Part shown: positions 1-11,487 of the stretch, one piece after another
Layout of the letters: each line of letters opens with the position of its first letter
How positions within the stretch are numbered: position 1 is the stretch's first letter
Origin: Fremontodendron californicum
Taxonomy: Eukaryota > Streptophyta > Magnoliopsida > Malvales > Malvaceae
DNA: 64,000 nucleotides
Assembly: GCA_030761205.1 (NCBI GenBank)
Contig: JAULJL010000027.1
Span: forward strand, 17,486,501 to 17,550,500
Direction: 5' to 3'
Made by a program: the position numbers and the translations under genes
Notes under the pieces: model-generated
What the model saw: only the letters and a program-made list of their open reading frames with translations
Told to the model about the DNA's origin: nothing
The model's database searches: none

Positions 1-1059
1 AGGTCAGAATACAAGAAGATTTACACATATTCAAATCTTTATGAATGGATTGATGATTATATAGAACTAGTATAAACACCCATCATTGTTTAAAAAAAAA
101 AAAGTGAATATCATGTACTAATAAATAACTAAATAATTAGTCAAGAAAAAATTTACGGGCTTGGATTGATGGTATCCAATTCAAAATAGGTTTTTAATAA
201 TCTGAACTGGTTCAAATTATTGTTTAAATAATAAAAATGTTTAATTTAAATTTAATTATAAAAATATTAATATAAAAATAATTTTTGTATATTTTTAACA
301 TATTTTAAATAATAAAATGATTTTTCAGATCTAAAGACCAAAAAAAAAAATTTATTCGATTGCGGAGCCAACCTATAGTCACCTTTATATGTAAGGTTAT
401 ACCTAGGCATTAGAATGGTGACAAAATGTAAAATATGAGAATGAGAGACCATTGATATCAACAGGGATTTAAATAACGGTTCTAATGCGACGTTATAGTT
501 ACTATTTTGTGGTTTTGGTTTCTTTCATTGTTGATATTCACAGTCGATATTTAATGCAGTAACATTTATTACGTCTGCAATCATAATAAATATTACGTGA
601 CCAAAAAAAGTTCGCGACCGTAATTTAAATTCCGATAGAGAATGGCCAATTTATACTTTTTGTCTAGTGGCAATAATTCTTGAATGGCGATTGTCAACGT
701 AAATTGAAGGGAAACTTCCAAACAGTGCTGTCTGTAAACAAGATCACGTGATCATTAATTGAATTCAACAACTCAAGATGAGCAAGAAACATGATTTAGC
801 GAGGCAAGAAATCCCAACCACCAATATTGTTGTTCACTGTTGAAACTTGGGTTGGGAGGAAAACAAAGAAAGTTTGGGCAATCAAGTCTGGGCAAATTAC
901 AAAGAAAATCCAACAGTGACGGGTCTCGATGATAATCAGAATATATAACTGATTTTTTTTTTCCAATAAAAATATGGCACTTGAACTAAAGAATGGAGCA
1001 TGAATGCAAAGATATTCATCGATGAACAGTTGCAAAAAGTCAGATATTTCATATATCAT
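1..1059. other. AT-rich intergenic DNA left of the first retrotransposon
   Basis: No gene is recognised. The stretch is AT-rich with poly-A runs and one MITE-like inverted-repeat unit near 464-632. A minus-strand open frame between 796 and 1,086 has no recognisable domain and runs into the LTR of the neighbouring element, so I do not call it. The last five bases (ATCAT, 1,055-1,059) are the target-site duplication of the retrotransposon. Confidence 0.6.
464..632. mobile_element. MITE-like element with GGGATTTAAAT termini (copy 1)
   Basis: The left end reads GGGATTTAAATAACGG and the right end reads CCGTAATTTAAATTCC, an imperfect terminal inverted repeat of about 16 bp. The interior is rich in CGTTA/TAACG motifs. 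The same termini bound a second copy in the BAHD intron (49,644-49,829). No coding capacity. I could not find a convincing target-site duplication here, so the exact ends are uncertain. Confidence 0.45.
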
Positions 1060-1991
1060 TGTAGAAGGAGAAATTTTTTTGACCAATCAAATTGAAAGGA
1101 TTCATGGGTCATTCTCTCATGTGTCATAATTATTTTATGTTAAATTAAATTAAATTAATTAAGAGTTAAATAAAGAAGTATTATTTCTAATTAAATTAAA
1201 TTAATTAAGAGATAAATAATGAAGATAAGTTTTTTTAGAACTCTCTTTCACCTGGCTTACTAGCATTATAAATAGGGGTCTCCTCTCAACACGATTTTAC
1301 AATTCGGAAGCCTAAAAAGAAGAAGATTTGAAAGAGTCAAATTCTTTCTAAAGTCTCAAGCCTGAAGAGAAGAAGATTTGAAAGAGCTAAATCCTCTCCA
1401 AAGTCTTAAGAAGAAAGATTTGGAAGAGCTAAATCCTCTCCAAAGTCTCTTCTAAATCTTTCTTCTTGAGACTTTGGACAATAGAAGAAAAATATTTAGA
1501 CAATAGTTGCTCTTCGATCTTGTGTTAATCCAAGAAAGAAGAAAAATCATGTTTTTTAAGACCAAGTCTAGAAGACCCTTGAAGTGGATATCACCAATTC
1601 AAGATCAAGTCGTGAAGACCCTTGAATTGTTCTCAAGAATTCTAAAGAAAGCTGTTATCCGATCTTGTTTCATCAAAAGAAAGAAGATAAATCTTGTTTG
1701 TTCAAGATCAAGTCTCAAAGTTCCTTGAAGCAAGCCCCATGTGCTCAAGATAAGTCTCAAAGACCCTTGAAGCCAATTTCAAGATCAAGTCTAGAAGACC
1801 CTTGAAGCGGATCTCATTGATTCAAGATCAAGTAGTGAAGACCCTTGAATCAAAATTTTGTTGAAGAAAAGAATCAAATGATTTCTTTATTTTAAGAATC
1901 TCCAGAGATTGTAACCTCAAATTTTGATAATTTTTTTTTATTTGACTCTAATTTTCTTTGTCATATTTCTAACACAAAATTTTTGTGTACA
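1060..1991 (+). repeat. 5' LTR of the gag-only element
   Basis: 932 bp, TG...CA ends. It shares the whole layout of the 3' copy at 4,338-5,428: an AT-rich block of TAATTAAATTAAATTAATTAAGAG units, a TATA-like CTATAAATA near 1,266, purine-rich AAGAAGATTTG repeats and repeated CAAGATCAAGTC motifs. It is about 160 bp shorter, mainly because it has fewer of the AT-rich units. Confidence 0.9.
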
Positions 1992-2007
1992 AATTTTGGC
2001 ACGCCTG

Positions 2008-3803
2008 ATGGGACAATCTCTGCCTTTCATCTATTTTCTTCAAAGTTCAAGCTTTCAAATGCCAATAGCCTCTCAAATAGATTTTTTCAACAATCCAAAT
2101 CCCAAGTCTTCTCCAACTCAAAAGTTAGAGAAAGAAATATTTGCAACATCACTTTGCCGAAACTTATCATCAAATTTGGATGTCGTGGCTGTGATGACAA
2201 CTAGCGCTACTTCCCTAAAAGAACAAGTGGCTCTACTTGTAAAATCTGTAGAATCCCTTGCAACAAGCATCAAAGAAAGGGATGATCAAATTGCTTTCAT
2301 TATGGCACAAATTGAAAGTTTAAGTGGAAACAACCAAGTTGCTACAAGCCAAAATCTATATCAAATTCTTCATGAAGTTGGTAAAATTTCTGCCACGGTA
2401 GCTGAAGAAAAACTTCAAAAATTTCTTCTGGCCAACTCAAGGAGCTCATCAAAGAAGTTATCAAAGATCAAACTGAAAGTGTTGCTCCACCTTTCTACAC
2501 TCATGCAAAATCTTATTCTCAAAGGGTTAATTGCATGAAGATGCTTGAAAATTATCAACCACCAAAGTTTCAACAGTTTGATGGCAAAGGAAACCCACGT
2601 CAACATGTTGCACACTTTGTAGAAACTTGCAATAATGCTGGCACTGGTGGAGATCTTATGGTCAAGAAATTTGTTAACTCTCTAAATGGGAATGCTTTCG
2701 ATTGGTATACAGATCTTGAGTCTGGCTCAATCAACAGTTGGAAAGAACTTGAGCATGAATCTCTAAATCGTTTCTACAGTACTCGACGCATAGTCAGTAT
2801 GATTGAACTTACAAGCTCACGCCAATAGAATGATGAACCTGTGATTGACTACATCCATAGGTAGAGAAATTTAAGCCTCAATTGCAAAGAAAAATTGTCT
2901 GAAGCCTCTGCACTTGATATGTGCATTCAAGGCATGAATTGGACTCTTTGCTATATTCTCCAAGGCATTAAGCCTACAACTTTTGAAGAATTAGCTACTC
3001 GTGCACATGACATGGAACTAAGCATTACATTTGCTAAAACTGAAGGATCACCAATTCAAGAACCAATGAAAGACAAAGAAAAGCAAGACACTTCAAAAAG
3101 AGGCAAAATTTTTACCGAAGAAGTTGAAAGCAAACAGTCCATGACTGTAAGCATCAAACCTTTCAAGGAATCCAATAATTTCAAAAAGAGCCAAGAATTA
3201 AAGTCTATCTCTTCCCAAGGGAAAGAAAAATACAAAATCTCTTTGAAGAACAAGAAAGAGAAGCAACATCCACTTCTCGACTTTGATGTCCCAATGATGT
3301 TAGAAGAACTTTTGAAATCTAAACTCAACCAACTGCCAGAAATGAAATGGCCTGAAGAAGATGATCAAGTGAATGATCAAAACTATTACAAATTTCATCG
3401 CTTAATTAGCCACCCAGTTGAAAAATGCTTCATTTTGAAAGACAAAATCATGGAGCTCTACCAAGAAGAAAAAATTAAGTTTGAAGAAGAAGTGGCAACT
3501 TCCAACATGGCTATAGTAACAAGTTTAACTTCTTTGGCTCTAACTCCAACTCCAATCATAAAATTTGGGTATTTTGATCCTAAAAAAGTGAAAGTCATGT
3601 CAAATCCAAGTGAAGATGCACAACATACCAATGAAGGCAATGCATGCTCGAGCTTAAACTGCCACTTCAAAAAAAAATTGCTCCTAAACAAGAGCTTAAA
3701 CTGTTATGTTGCTCCTAAGCACGAGTTAAAATTGTTCCTTCACAAGAAGATGCTCCTAAGCACGAGCTTAAACTGTTATATGTTGCTCCTAAGCACGAGT
3801 TAA
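2008..3803 (+). pseudogene. Decayed gag polyprotein of the gag-only element
   Basis: The gag capsid protein would package the element RNA into virus-like particles in the cytoplasm. The frame starts MGQSLPF at 2,008, shifts to another frame between about 2,411 and 2,432, and then continues through a typical Ty3/gypsy capsid block containing YQPPKFQQFDGKGNPRQH (from 2,550) and FDWYTDLESGSINSWKELE. In-frame TAG stops at 2,826-2,828 and 2,862-2,864 break it, after which the same frame reads on to 3,803. The C-terminal part is lysine- and glutamate-rich and runs into the tandem repeat. With one frameshift and two stops the copy is dead. Family assignment rests on the capsid motif; no zinc knuckle was seen. 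Confidence 0.85.
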
Positions 3804-3995
3804 AATTGTTCTTTCAAAAGATGATGCTCCTAAGCAAGAGCCTAAACTGTCATATATTGCTCCTAAGCACGAGTTTAAACTGTTCTTTCAAAAGATGATG
3901 CTCCTAAGTAAGAGCTTAAATTGTCGTATGATGCTCCTAAACAAGAGCTTAAACTGTCATATGTTGCTCCTAAGCACGAGCTTAAACTGCACATT
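3650..3995 (+). repeat. Tandem repeat between gag and the polypurine tract
   Basis: About seven degenerate copies of a unit built on GCTCCTAAGCACGAGCTTAA, spaced roughly 30-70 bp, spanning the end of the gag frame and the 3' untranslated region. The unit alternates with CTGTTATATGTT and TTCAAAAGATGAT spacers. Confidence 0.8.
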
Positions 3996-4337
3996 CAAAA
4001 AAAAAAATACAAGCTAGATTGAAAATCTTTTCTAGGACAACTTAGGCAAAAGTTAGGATGAAAAAAAATAAATTGAACTACGTTATGACTTGATCCTTCA
4101 AATTTAAGGGTACGTAGGCAATTTGTCCCAAATTATCAAGTTCAGTCAACCAAAAAGAAAAATCATTTGAACTAAATTTCAGTCACAAGTTTGGCAAAAT
4201 GGAAGTTTGCAAATTTTGTCAAGACAATGCAAAGATGCAAACAAATTTTGGCATCAAAAGCAAATCAAATTTCAAGACTTGTTCACTTGCTACACTCAAC
4301 AAAATTCATGTACATAACCTAGTCTTGAGGGGGCATT

Positions 4338-5428
4338 TGTAGAAGGAGAAATTTTTTTAACCAATCAAATTGCAAGGATTCATGGGTCATCCAATCAAAT
4401 TTCACCCATGTGTTATAATTATTTTATCTCTAATTAAATTAAATTAATTAAGAGATAAGTAAAGAAGTATTATCTCTAATTAAGTTAAATTAATTAAGAG
4501 ATAAATAATAAATTATTATCTCTAATTAAATTAAATTAATTAAAAGATAAATAAGAAAGTATTATCTCTAATTAAATTAAATTAAATTAAATTAATTACG
4601 AGATAAATAAAGAAGATAAGTTCTTTTAGAACTCTCTTTCACCTGGTTGATTAGCACTATAAATATGGGTCTCCCCTCAACACAATTTTACAATTCGGAA
4701 GCCTAAAAAGAAGAAGATTTGGAAGAGTTAAAATCTCTCCAAAGTCTCAAGCCTGAAGAGAAGAAGATTTGGAAGAGCTAAATCCTCTCCAAAGTCTCAA
4801 TAAGAAGATTTGGAAGAGCTAAATCCTCTCCAAAGTCTCAAGAAGAAAAAGATTTAGAAGAGCTAAATCCTCTCTAAAGTCTTAAGAAGAAATTCTTAAG
4901 AACACCATCTGTGTTTGTTCTTAAAGATTTCTCAAGAAGTTGCTCTTCGATCTTGTGTTGATCTAAGAAAGAAGAAAAATCTTGTTTTCAAGACCAAGTC
5001 TAGAAGACCCTTGAAGCGGATTTCATCAATTCAAGATCAAGTCGTGAAGAACCTTGAATTGTTCTCAAGAATTTTAAAGGAAGCTGTTATCCAATCTTGT
5101 TTCATTAAGAGAAAGAAGATAAATATTGTTTGCTCAAGATCAAGTCTCGAAGACCCTTAAAGCAAGCCCCATGTGTTCAAGATCAAGTCCCAAAGACCAT
5201 TGAAGCCAATTTCAAGATCAAGTCTAGAAGACCCTTGAAGCAGATCTCATCGATTCAAGATCAAGTCGTGAAGACCCTTCAATCAAAATTGTGTTGAAGA
5301 AAGGAATCAAAGGATTTCTTTATTTTAAGAATTTCCAGAGATTGTAACCTCAAATTCTGATAAATAAAATTCTTTATTTGACTCCAAGTTTTCTTTATCA
5401 TATTTTTGACACAAAATTTGTGTGTACA
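4338..5428 (+). repeat. 3' LTR of the gag-only element
   Basis: 1,091 bp, TG...CA ends, immediately preceded by the polypurine tract and followed by the ATCAT duplication. It differs from the 5' copy by an expanded AT-rich tandem block (about 4,430-4,615), an extra AAGAAGATTTGGAAGAG unit and scattered substitutions. The insertion is therefore not very recent. Confidence 0.9.
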
Positions 5429-5433
5429 ATCAT

Positions 5434-5766
5434 ATATGTATAACCTAAGACGAGGCTTGAGAGCAAAGTAAACCAGTTTTCAAGAGATCGTGCAAAGTAA
5501 ATCCAAAGTACCAGAGCCTCAAGCAGGGAAGCAATAATTCTAGTAGCATTTTTTGGTGACAGCTTGACTGATGTCTTGTTAAGAGGTAGCGGTGGATGAG
5601 AGGCGCTGAGGGGGTGACGACAAGATGAGATAGACTGAGCAACAAATCAGCTTGAAATTAACCCTACAAAATGAAGGAACTTGACAAACAATGGTTATTT
5701 TCATTTACATTTTATACGTATTTATATATAACTGTAGAACTATCTAATAAAAGAGATAATAATAAA
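5434..5766. other. Intergenic spacer, nothing recognised
   Basis: About 330 bp between two LTR insertions. Its base composition is less AT-biased than the flanks around 5,445-5,650, but neither strand gives a recognisable protein. The last five bases are the AGCAT target duplication of the solo LTR. Confidence 0.5.
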
Positions 5767-5771
5767 AGCAT

Positions 5772-8630
5772 TTTAGACACCTTTCGTCCGAGTCCGACCC
5801 TAGGTCAAAAAGACGAATACCATTTTGGAACCTTGATTCTCGATTTTAACATCCTTAATCCGAAAGTCCGATTTCTTAGTTGCAAAAAGTCTCGAGTTAA
5901 AATTGAGTTTTATTTTAATGGGTTTCAAAAAGGGCCAAGACTTTTGGGCTTGCCAAGTGGACTAAGTCTTATGGATCAATTGGACCAAGGCGTAGATATT
6001 CATTTTGGGCTTAAATTCTTCAATTTTCTAAAGGCCCAAGACCAATAAACCCAGATTCAGATTTTAATTAATTAAAAATTTAGAAAAAAGAAAAAAAATT
6101 GAAAATTTGTGACTCTCGAAACCCTAGGGTGGCTGATAGGTTACCAGCCACCCTAGGCACGCCAACCCCTGGGCAAACCCTTTCCCCCACACCACCACCT
6201 TAACAACCCTCACATCCAGACACCCTAGTCTGCTATACGCACACACTGGCACAACAACCCTTGAAGAAACCCCCAAATCCCAGAAAATGATTCTGGTTCC
6301 AAAAGCTCCATAAAAGAGCAACAGAGGCACAAGGGAGGGGTGGGTTTTTGGCTGGGCTCGTAAAATTTTGAGAGAGAAAAGAAAAAAAATCTTAAGTTAC
6401 CGACTGGCCCGAGACCACCCACCCCATCACAACTTCCCACCATCACCGAACCATCTCCCATTGGAATCCCTCACCACTACACCAATACACAAATAAATCA
6501 TCAGCAAAAAAAAAAAAAAAAACAACAACAACAACAATCAGCAAACACACAAAATATGACCCAAAAAAAGGGTATTTTGTTTTAGGTTATTACGTTTCAT
6601 GGGGTTGGGGAAGTGATTTTATGATTCTGAACAGTGAAAAGCTCACTTGGGGTTAGAGGAAGGTACGATTGAGTTTTGAAGACGATCCGACGGTGGATGA
6701 TGCCGGATCGAAGTATTGAAGGTCGCGGATAAGATCCTAGATCTAGGCTTTTGAGGTTAGTTTTAGGAAAAATTAAGGTTGGAATCAGAAAGAGGAGGCC
6801 TAAAGGCGTTTGGGGGTGAAGTTTGGAGTCGATCCGACGTCAACGAGCGACAACCGACGCGGCCAACCAACGCCGAATTATGGGTTCATAGGTTGTTTTC
6901 TGGGTTTGGTTTGAAGATAGAGAGAGGATTGAAGAGAGAGAAAGGGTTTGATAAATCTTTTAAAAAAAAAAAAAATTTGGTCTTTATATCAGCAGCTAAA
7001 TGCTGCGTTTTGGGCAGGCAGGATCCGCGCGAAAATCTGCACGTTCGCCTGCCCCGAATCCGATCGAGGCGCTATGACCCGGCCAGGAAGGAAAGAGAAA
7101 GAAAAAGGAAATAAGAAAAGAAAGGGAAAAAAAAAGAAAGGAAAGAAGCAGCCCAACATAGTAGGGCTCGAGCCCACCTTGCTGACTTTTGGACCCAAGT
7201 GCAGCCCTTATTCTTGGGCCAAGCCCAAAAGTACTTGGTATAATTTCTTTCATTTATATTGTTCTCTTTAATTATTTGTACACTTATTTATCTTTATTAT
7301 TGCTTATTTAAGTGTCTTCATAATTTATTCTCAAAATTTCCACAAATAAAAATATTGTTTTTAGGAAGATTTAATTTTTAAATATATATATATATAATAG
7401 TTTTATTTAAAAATAAGCCTTGGATTAAAATGGTTATTTGTTTTTTAAAAAAAATCTCTAAAAGGAATTTACTCTCATAGAAAGTTAAAATATTAATTTT
7501 TCCTAAGAATATTTCGAGTAAAGATAGTTAGTGAGACATTACCAAAAGTACTGGGGTGTTCCAAAAATTATTTTTAGATAGATGATTTTTTTTATTATGA
7601 TCCTTTAAAATATGAGCACATTTTAAAAATCATGCTAATAATAAAATAATAAAAAATGAATTTTCAAAGTAAACTAGTCTCATGCACATTGCATATTTTT
7701 TGTTCACATCACGTGCATTCATGCAATAATAAAAAGTGAATGCGAATTCTCCGACGATGGAATTCGAAGGATGTCATAGTAATGATTCTTAAGAAATCCC
7801 GAGGTGAGGTAATTTCGTAAAATATCACCACAAGTAATGGGAGTATTTGGCAGTATTCTCAATACGAAAAATTCACTTTCATTTCAAAAATGGAAATGAT
7901 AAAAAAGATAAATAAATAAAAAATGAATATTTACGTGCTTGATATTTTGCCATGCTCATGTTTAGAAATGATATGCTTCATATGTTTAATCGTACAATTA
8001 TATATTTAATCACATGTCTTATATGCTACACCTTGTGCATCCAATGCTTAAATATTTGTGTCATATGCATTTAAATAAAAAATGAATGCAAATTACTAAC
8101 GACGGAATTCGAAGGACGTCATAGTAATGATTCCTAAGATATCTCGAGGTGAGAGGATCTTGTTAAATACCACCAAAAGTATTGGGAATATTTAATGAGT
8201 ATTCTCAATAAAATATTTGTGTTTACTTTCATTTTCAAAAAATAATAATAATAACAATTCCTTTTAAAAATTAATAAATATGTTTTGAAAAAGAAATAAA
8301 AGAAAAATTAAATTTAAATATTGATGTCAAGTCCATTAAATCGAGGTTTAGGATAACACAAGATTAATTGGTACCATTTTTATTAACGGGCATCGTGGGA
8401 GTGCTAATACCTTCCCCATGCATAACCGTACTCTCGAACCCGTCATGATTTCTCTGGTTTTAAATCACAGATTTTAAAATTATCTTTTTAAAAGGGTTTT
8501 AATTAATTTTAAAATTCTTTTTTTCAAAGATAAATTTTAATAGGTGGCCAATCACACCTAGTCAAAAAAGATTGGTGGCGACTCCATTTGTGTTTTAAAA
8601 TTATCTAGCGATCGAAAAACCGTTAGGACA
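5772..8630 (+). mobile_element. Solo LTR of a Tat-lineage (Ogre/Retand-like) retrotransposon
   Basis: A 2,859-bp LTR with no internal region, flanked by AGCAT on both sides (5,767-5,771 and 8,631-8,635). Its right part is clearly homologous to the long LTRs of the big element at 18,553-46,131. Both have two spaced copies of GACGGAATTCGAAGGACGTCA (here near 7,753 and 8,103), then AGTCCATTAAATCGAG and finally GGTGGCGACTCCATTT..GAAAAACCGTTA.GACA. The left end reads TTTAGACACC, so the usual TG has probably mutated. Solo LTRs form by recombination between the two LTRs of one element. The open frames at 6,780-7,270 are low-complexity LTR sequence, not genes. Confidence 0.85.
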
Positions 8631-8639
8631 AGCATTTAC

Positions 8640-9393
8640 AACAATTATCTAATGCGATAAATATATAAGAAAGCATTATCAATTGTTAACTGATAAGTTA
8701 CTATATGATAAGTTTATATCTCCTACAAGCCCCGCAAGATGGGAAGCTAATGAATACCCAATTCTTGGATTGAAAATGACAATAATGTTGCTTAGAGAGT
8801 GCCTTAGTAAGGACATCAAGAAACTGATATGTTGTACAAACATGTAGAACTTGAATGGTGCCAACATTTATTCTTTCTCTAAAAAAATGATAGTCTAAGG
8901 CTATATGCTTCATTCGAGAGTGAAAGACAGACCATTGGAGCTGAGATATGTTATTCCCAGATTATCACAATAAATTGTTGATGGTTTGGTTTGAGAGAAT
9001 TTAAGTTCGAGAAGAAGATTCTGAATACAAGCAAGTTTAGCAGTTGTATTTGCAATGGCTCTATATTATGCCTCTTGTGAAGACCTGGCAACAGTTTTTT
9101 TTTTTTTTTTGGATGTCCAGGATACCACATTCCTAAACAACATATGTTGATGTTTTATCATCCGAATTTCTCGCCCAATCAACATAAGTGTATGCATTGG
9201 GTGTAAGATCATTGTTCCGATTAAAAAATAGCCCATGATAAATAGTGCCTTTTAGGTATCGAATAACTTTCTTTAAGTAGGTCCAGTGTTGATATGTTGG
9301 GGAATGCATTTGATATGTATTTATGACTCCAAGGCTTGAAATTAGACTAAAATCTGGCTTTATAAAAATTTGACTATAAATTTGAAAAACCAA
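8640..9393 (-). pseudogene. Ty1/copia pol remnant (end of RT and RNase H)
   Basis: On the minus strand the frame from 9,393 carries VIRYLKGTIYHGLFF and YVDWARNSDDKTST, typical of the stretch joining reverse transcriptase to RNase H in copia polyproteins. It breaks at a poly-T run near 9,105. A second piece from 8,913 carries MKHIALDYHFFRERI and FLDVLTKALSK, the C-terminal end of copia RNase H. Protease, integrase and most of RT are missing, no LTR is visible, and the frame is interrupted at several places. It is a 5'-truncated fossil. Confidence 0.85.
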
Positions 9394-9399
9394 CTTTTA

Positions 9400-10590
9400 A
9401 TATCACGTTTGAATTACAAATATATTTGATTAAAATTAAAAATATCGAAAGGAAATAGTTTGACAACCAAACACAATCCAATTCAAATTATTTTAGAAAA
9501 TATTTTAAAGATTCTGAAAAAAATTGAGTGTCTATAAATAAATAATTAATGTCAATATATCTATTTGACTGATTGAAAAGAAAAATTGAAAGAATTAAGT
9601 TAATAATTAATGAGGTCAATCAAAATTTAAAGTGCTAATAAGTTTATCTTATGAAGTACAAATAAAAATCTTCGAAGGGGTCAAAATTCGTCGCGGGTCA
9701 CTTTTTTTAAAAATAAAATTGTATGATAATAATAATTTATAATATATATAAAAGCACGAATGTAGAGAATATTTTGAATTTCCAAAAATATCCATTGGTA
9801 TTCATTTTATTATTAATTTGTCATTTTAAATATTTCTATTATTAATAAGATTTATCCAATTTATAAATAAGAATTCTAATTCAATTGAAAGTCTTTAATT
9901 AAATGGATTTTCGATAATAAATTAAAAAAAAGTTAAAATTTACAATGAATTACTTTATCTTCAAAATTACAATTTTTTATTAAACTTTAAAATAAAAAAT
10001 TAAATTAATCTAATTTTAAATGTTCATGCAAATTTTGATTATTTATGTAATATGTACTTTATGCTCAGTATAAATATTTTATATTATATTATAAATAGTA
10101 ATAGGATTTATTCCATTCTAATTTACAAATATTTTTTATTATTAATAACATTTATCTAATTTATATTCAAAATAAAAATTCTAATTCTAGACTTTAATTA
10201 AATGGATTAGTTTGATAATAAACAAAAAAAATAGTTAAAATTTACATTGAATTATTTTATCTTCAAAATTATAATTTTTCATTAAACTTAAAAAATAAAA
10301 AATTATATTAATCTAATTTTAAATGTTAATGCAAATTTTGATTATTTATGTAATATGTAACTTTACACTCAATATTTTTTTATATAAATAAATAAGTTTT
10401 TATAATATAAATGTTTTATATTATAAATAGTAATAGATTTATTTTATTTTTATTTACGATTTTATATTATAAATATTAATAAAATTTATCATTAAAAAAT
10501 TAATATCATGATAGATTTTTTTTTTTTTTTAGAAAAAAAAATTACTAGAACATTTAAGATAATGCTTTTAACAATTAAATTATGTGTAGA
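9400..10590. other. AT-rich intergenic DNA
   Basis: No gene. Contains the direct duplication described separately (9,831-10,371) and a poly-T run at about 10,516. The base composition is over 75 percent A+T by eye. Confidence 0.6.
9831..10371 (+). repeat. Direct duplication of an AT-rich unit of about 300 bp
   Basis: Two diverged copies, roughly 9,831-10,080 and 10,136-10,371. Each runs from ATTATTAATAA.ATTTATC.AATTTATA, through CTTTAATTAAATGGATT and ATCTTCAAAATTA, to TGCAAATTTTGATTATTTATG. Copies differ by many substitutions and small indels, so the duplication is old. No coding content. Confidence 0.75.
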
Positions 10591-10595
10591 ACTTT

Positions 10596-11482
10596 TGATA
10601 GGATCCAAGATGGCCTAATTCCATGACAATTTCTATATGGGTCAAGATCCAAGAAAATCTAGGAAACATGACAAGAATTGGTGGAATTCACTTAGACCAT
10701 GTTGCAAGTTATTCAAGAAAGGCTTCAACATGCAAGATGGGCTTGCATCCAAGTTTGGTCCATGTGATTCAAAAACACAAGGTGGCACATTAAGAGGGCT
10801 TATTTGGGCTTATTGGGGTCTACCTTCATTAAACTTGTTGGACATCCTTTTTAATTTATTAGGTTTGGGCTTGAGCATGTTCAACCTATAATTTAAGTAG
10901 TCTTTCTTATTTAGATTAGGACTAGCCAAATTTACACTTGTAATGTGATTGGGAGTGTGTTTGGCTGATTATTAAGTCTTGCACTTAGGTTAGGAGTCCT
11001 TGGCTAACAAGGACTTGCAATTGTACTAGGATTATTAAGTTAGCTGATTATGGTTATTGTAAGGAGGCTATAAGTATATGTCTTAGCCGCTTACTTCAAC
11101 TATGTTTTGATCAATTAAGTCTAATTTTATTCAGTGAGAGTTTTCTCTTGTAGTTCTTGAAAGAACTTAGAACTTATCAAAGAATTCTTCTTTGTGGCGT
11201 TCAACACCTTCAAACTTAGGTTCTTGAAGCAGGTGTTCTTGTGGTCTAGCTAGCTTAGCTTATCTAGGTTCTTTGAAACAAGATTTCACAGGGTTTAAGT
11301 TTTCATTGCCTGAATCTTGGCTTTCTTGGGTTAGGGTACTTCATATTGTTAGTGGGTTCAAAGAGTTCAATCCCAAGAGTTCACATCAACTTTTAGCTAA
11401 ATTTTATCAAATAACAATGGTAAAGTTAGGATTTAGGATTTACTCGGTAACTAAATCTTATGTGATTGTATATATTATGACA
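10596..11482 (+). mobile_element. Solo LTR of an unclassified retrotransposon
   Basis: 887 bp bounded by TGATAGGATCC at the left and TTATGACA at the right, with a perfect 5-bp duplication ACTTT (10,591-10,595 and 11,483-11,487). A promoter-like GCTATAAGTATATG lies near 11,068 and is followed by a sequence resembling a transcribed LTR leader. No primer-binding site or internal domain follows, so it is a solo LTR. Open frames inside it (such as 10,637-10,891) have no domain support. Confidence 0.85.
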
Positions 11483-11487
11483 ACTTT

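Larger units (their letters stand above)
1060..5428 (+). mobile_element. Non-autonomous gag-only LTR retrotransposon (TR-GAG-like)
   Basis: A complete LTR element of 4,369 bp flanked by a perfect 5-bp target-site duplication, ATCAT, at 1,055-1,059 and 5,429-5,433. The LTRs begin TGTAGAAGG and end TGTACA. Just inside the 5' LTR is a candidate primer-binding stretch (TTTTGGCACGCCTGATGGG, from about 1,994). Just before the 3' LTR is a polypurine tract (TTGAGGGGGC, 4,325-4,334). Between them lie a decayed Ty3/gypsy-type gag and a tandem repeat, but no protease, reverse transcriptase or integrase. This architecture matches the non-autonomous elements described as TR-GAG; such elements rely on enzymes from an autonomous relative. 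Several lesions in gag mean this copy no longer makes the protein. Confidence 0.92.

Noticed and set aside
796..1086. 96-codon minus frame at the left of the window
   Set aside because: It begins inside the LTR and crosses the insertion junction, so it cannot be an original gene; no domain recognised.
6779..7271. Frames in the solo LTR
   Set aside because: Low-complexity Lys/Arg-rich translation of purine-rich LTR sequence; the matching region of the other LTRs has different frames.
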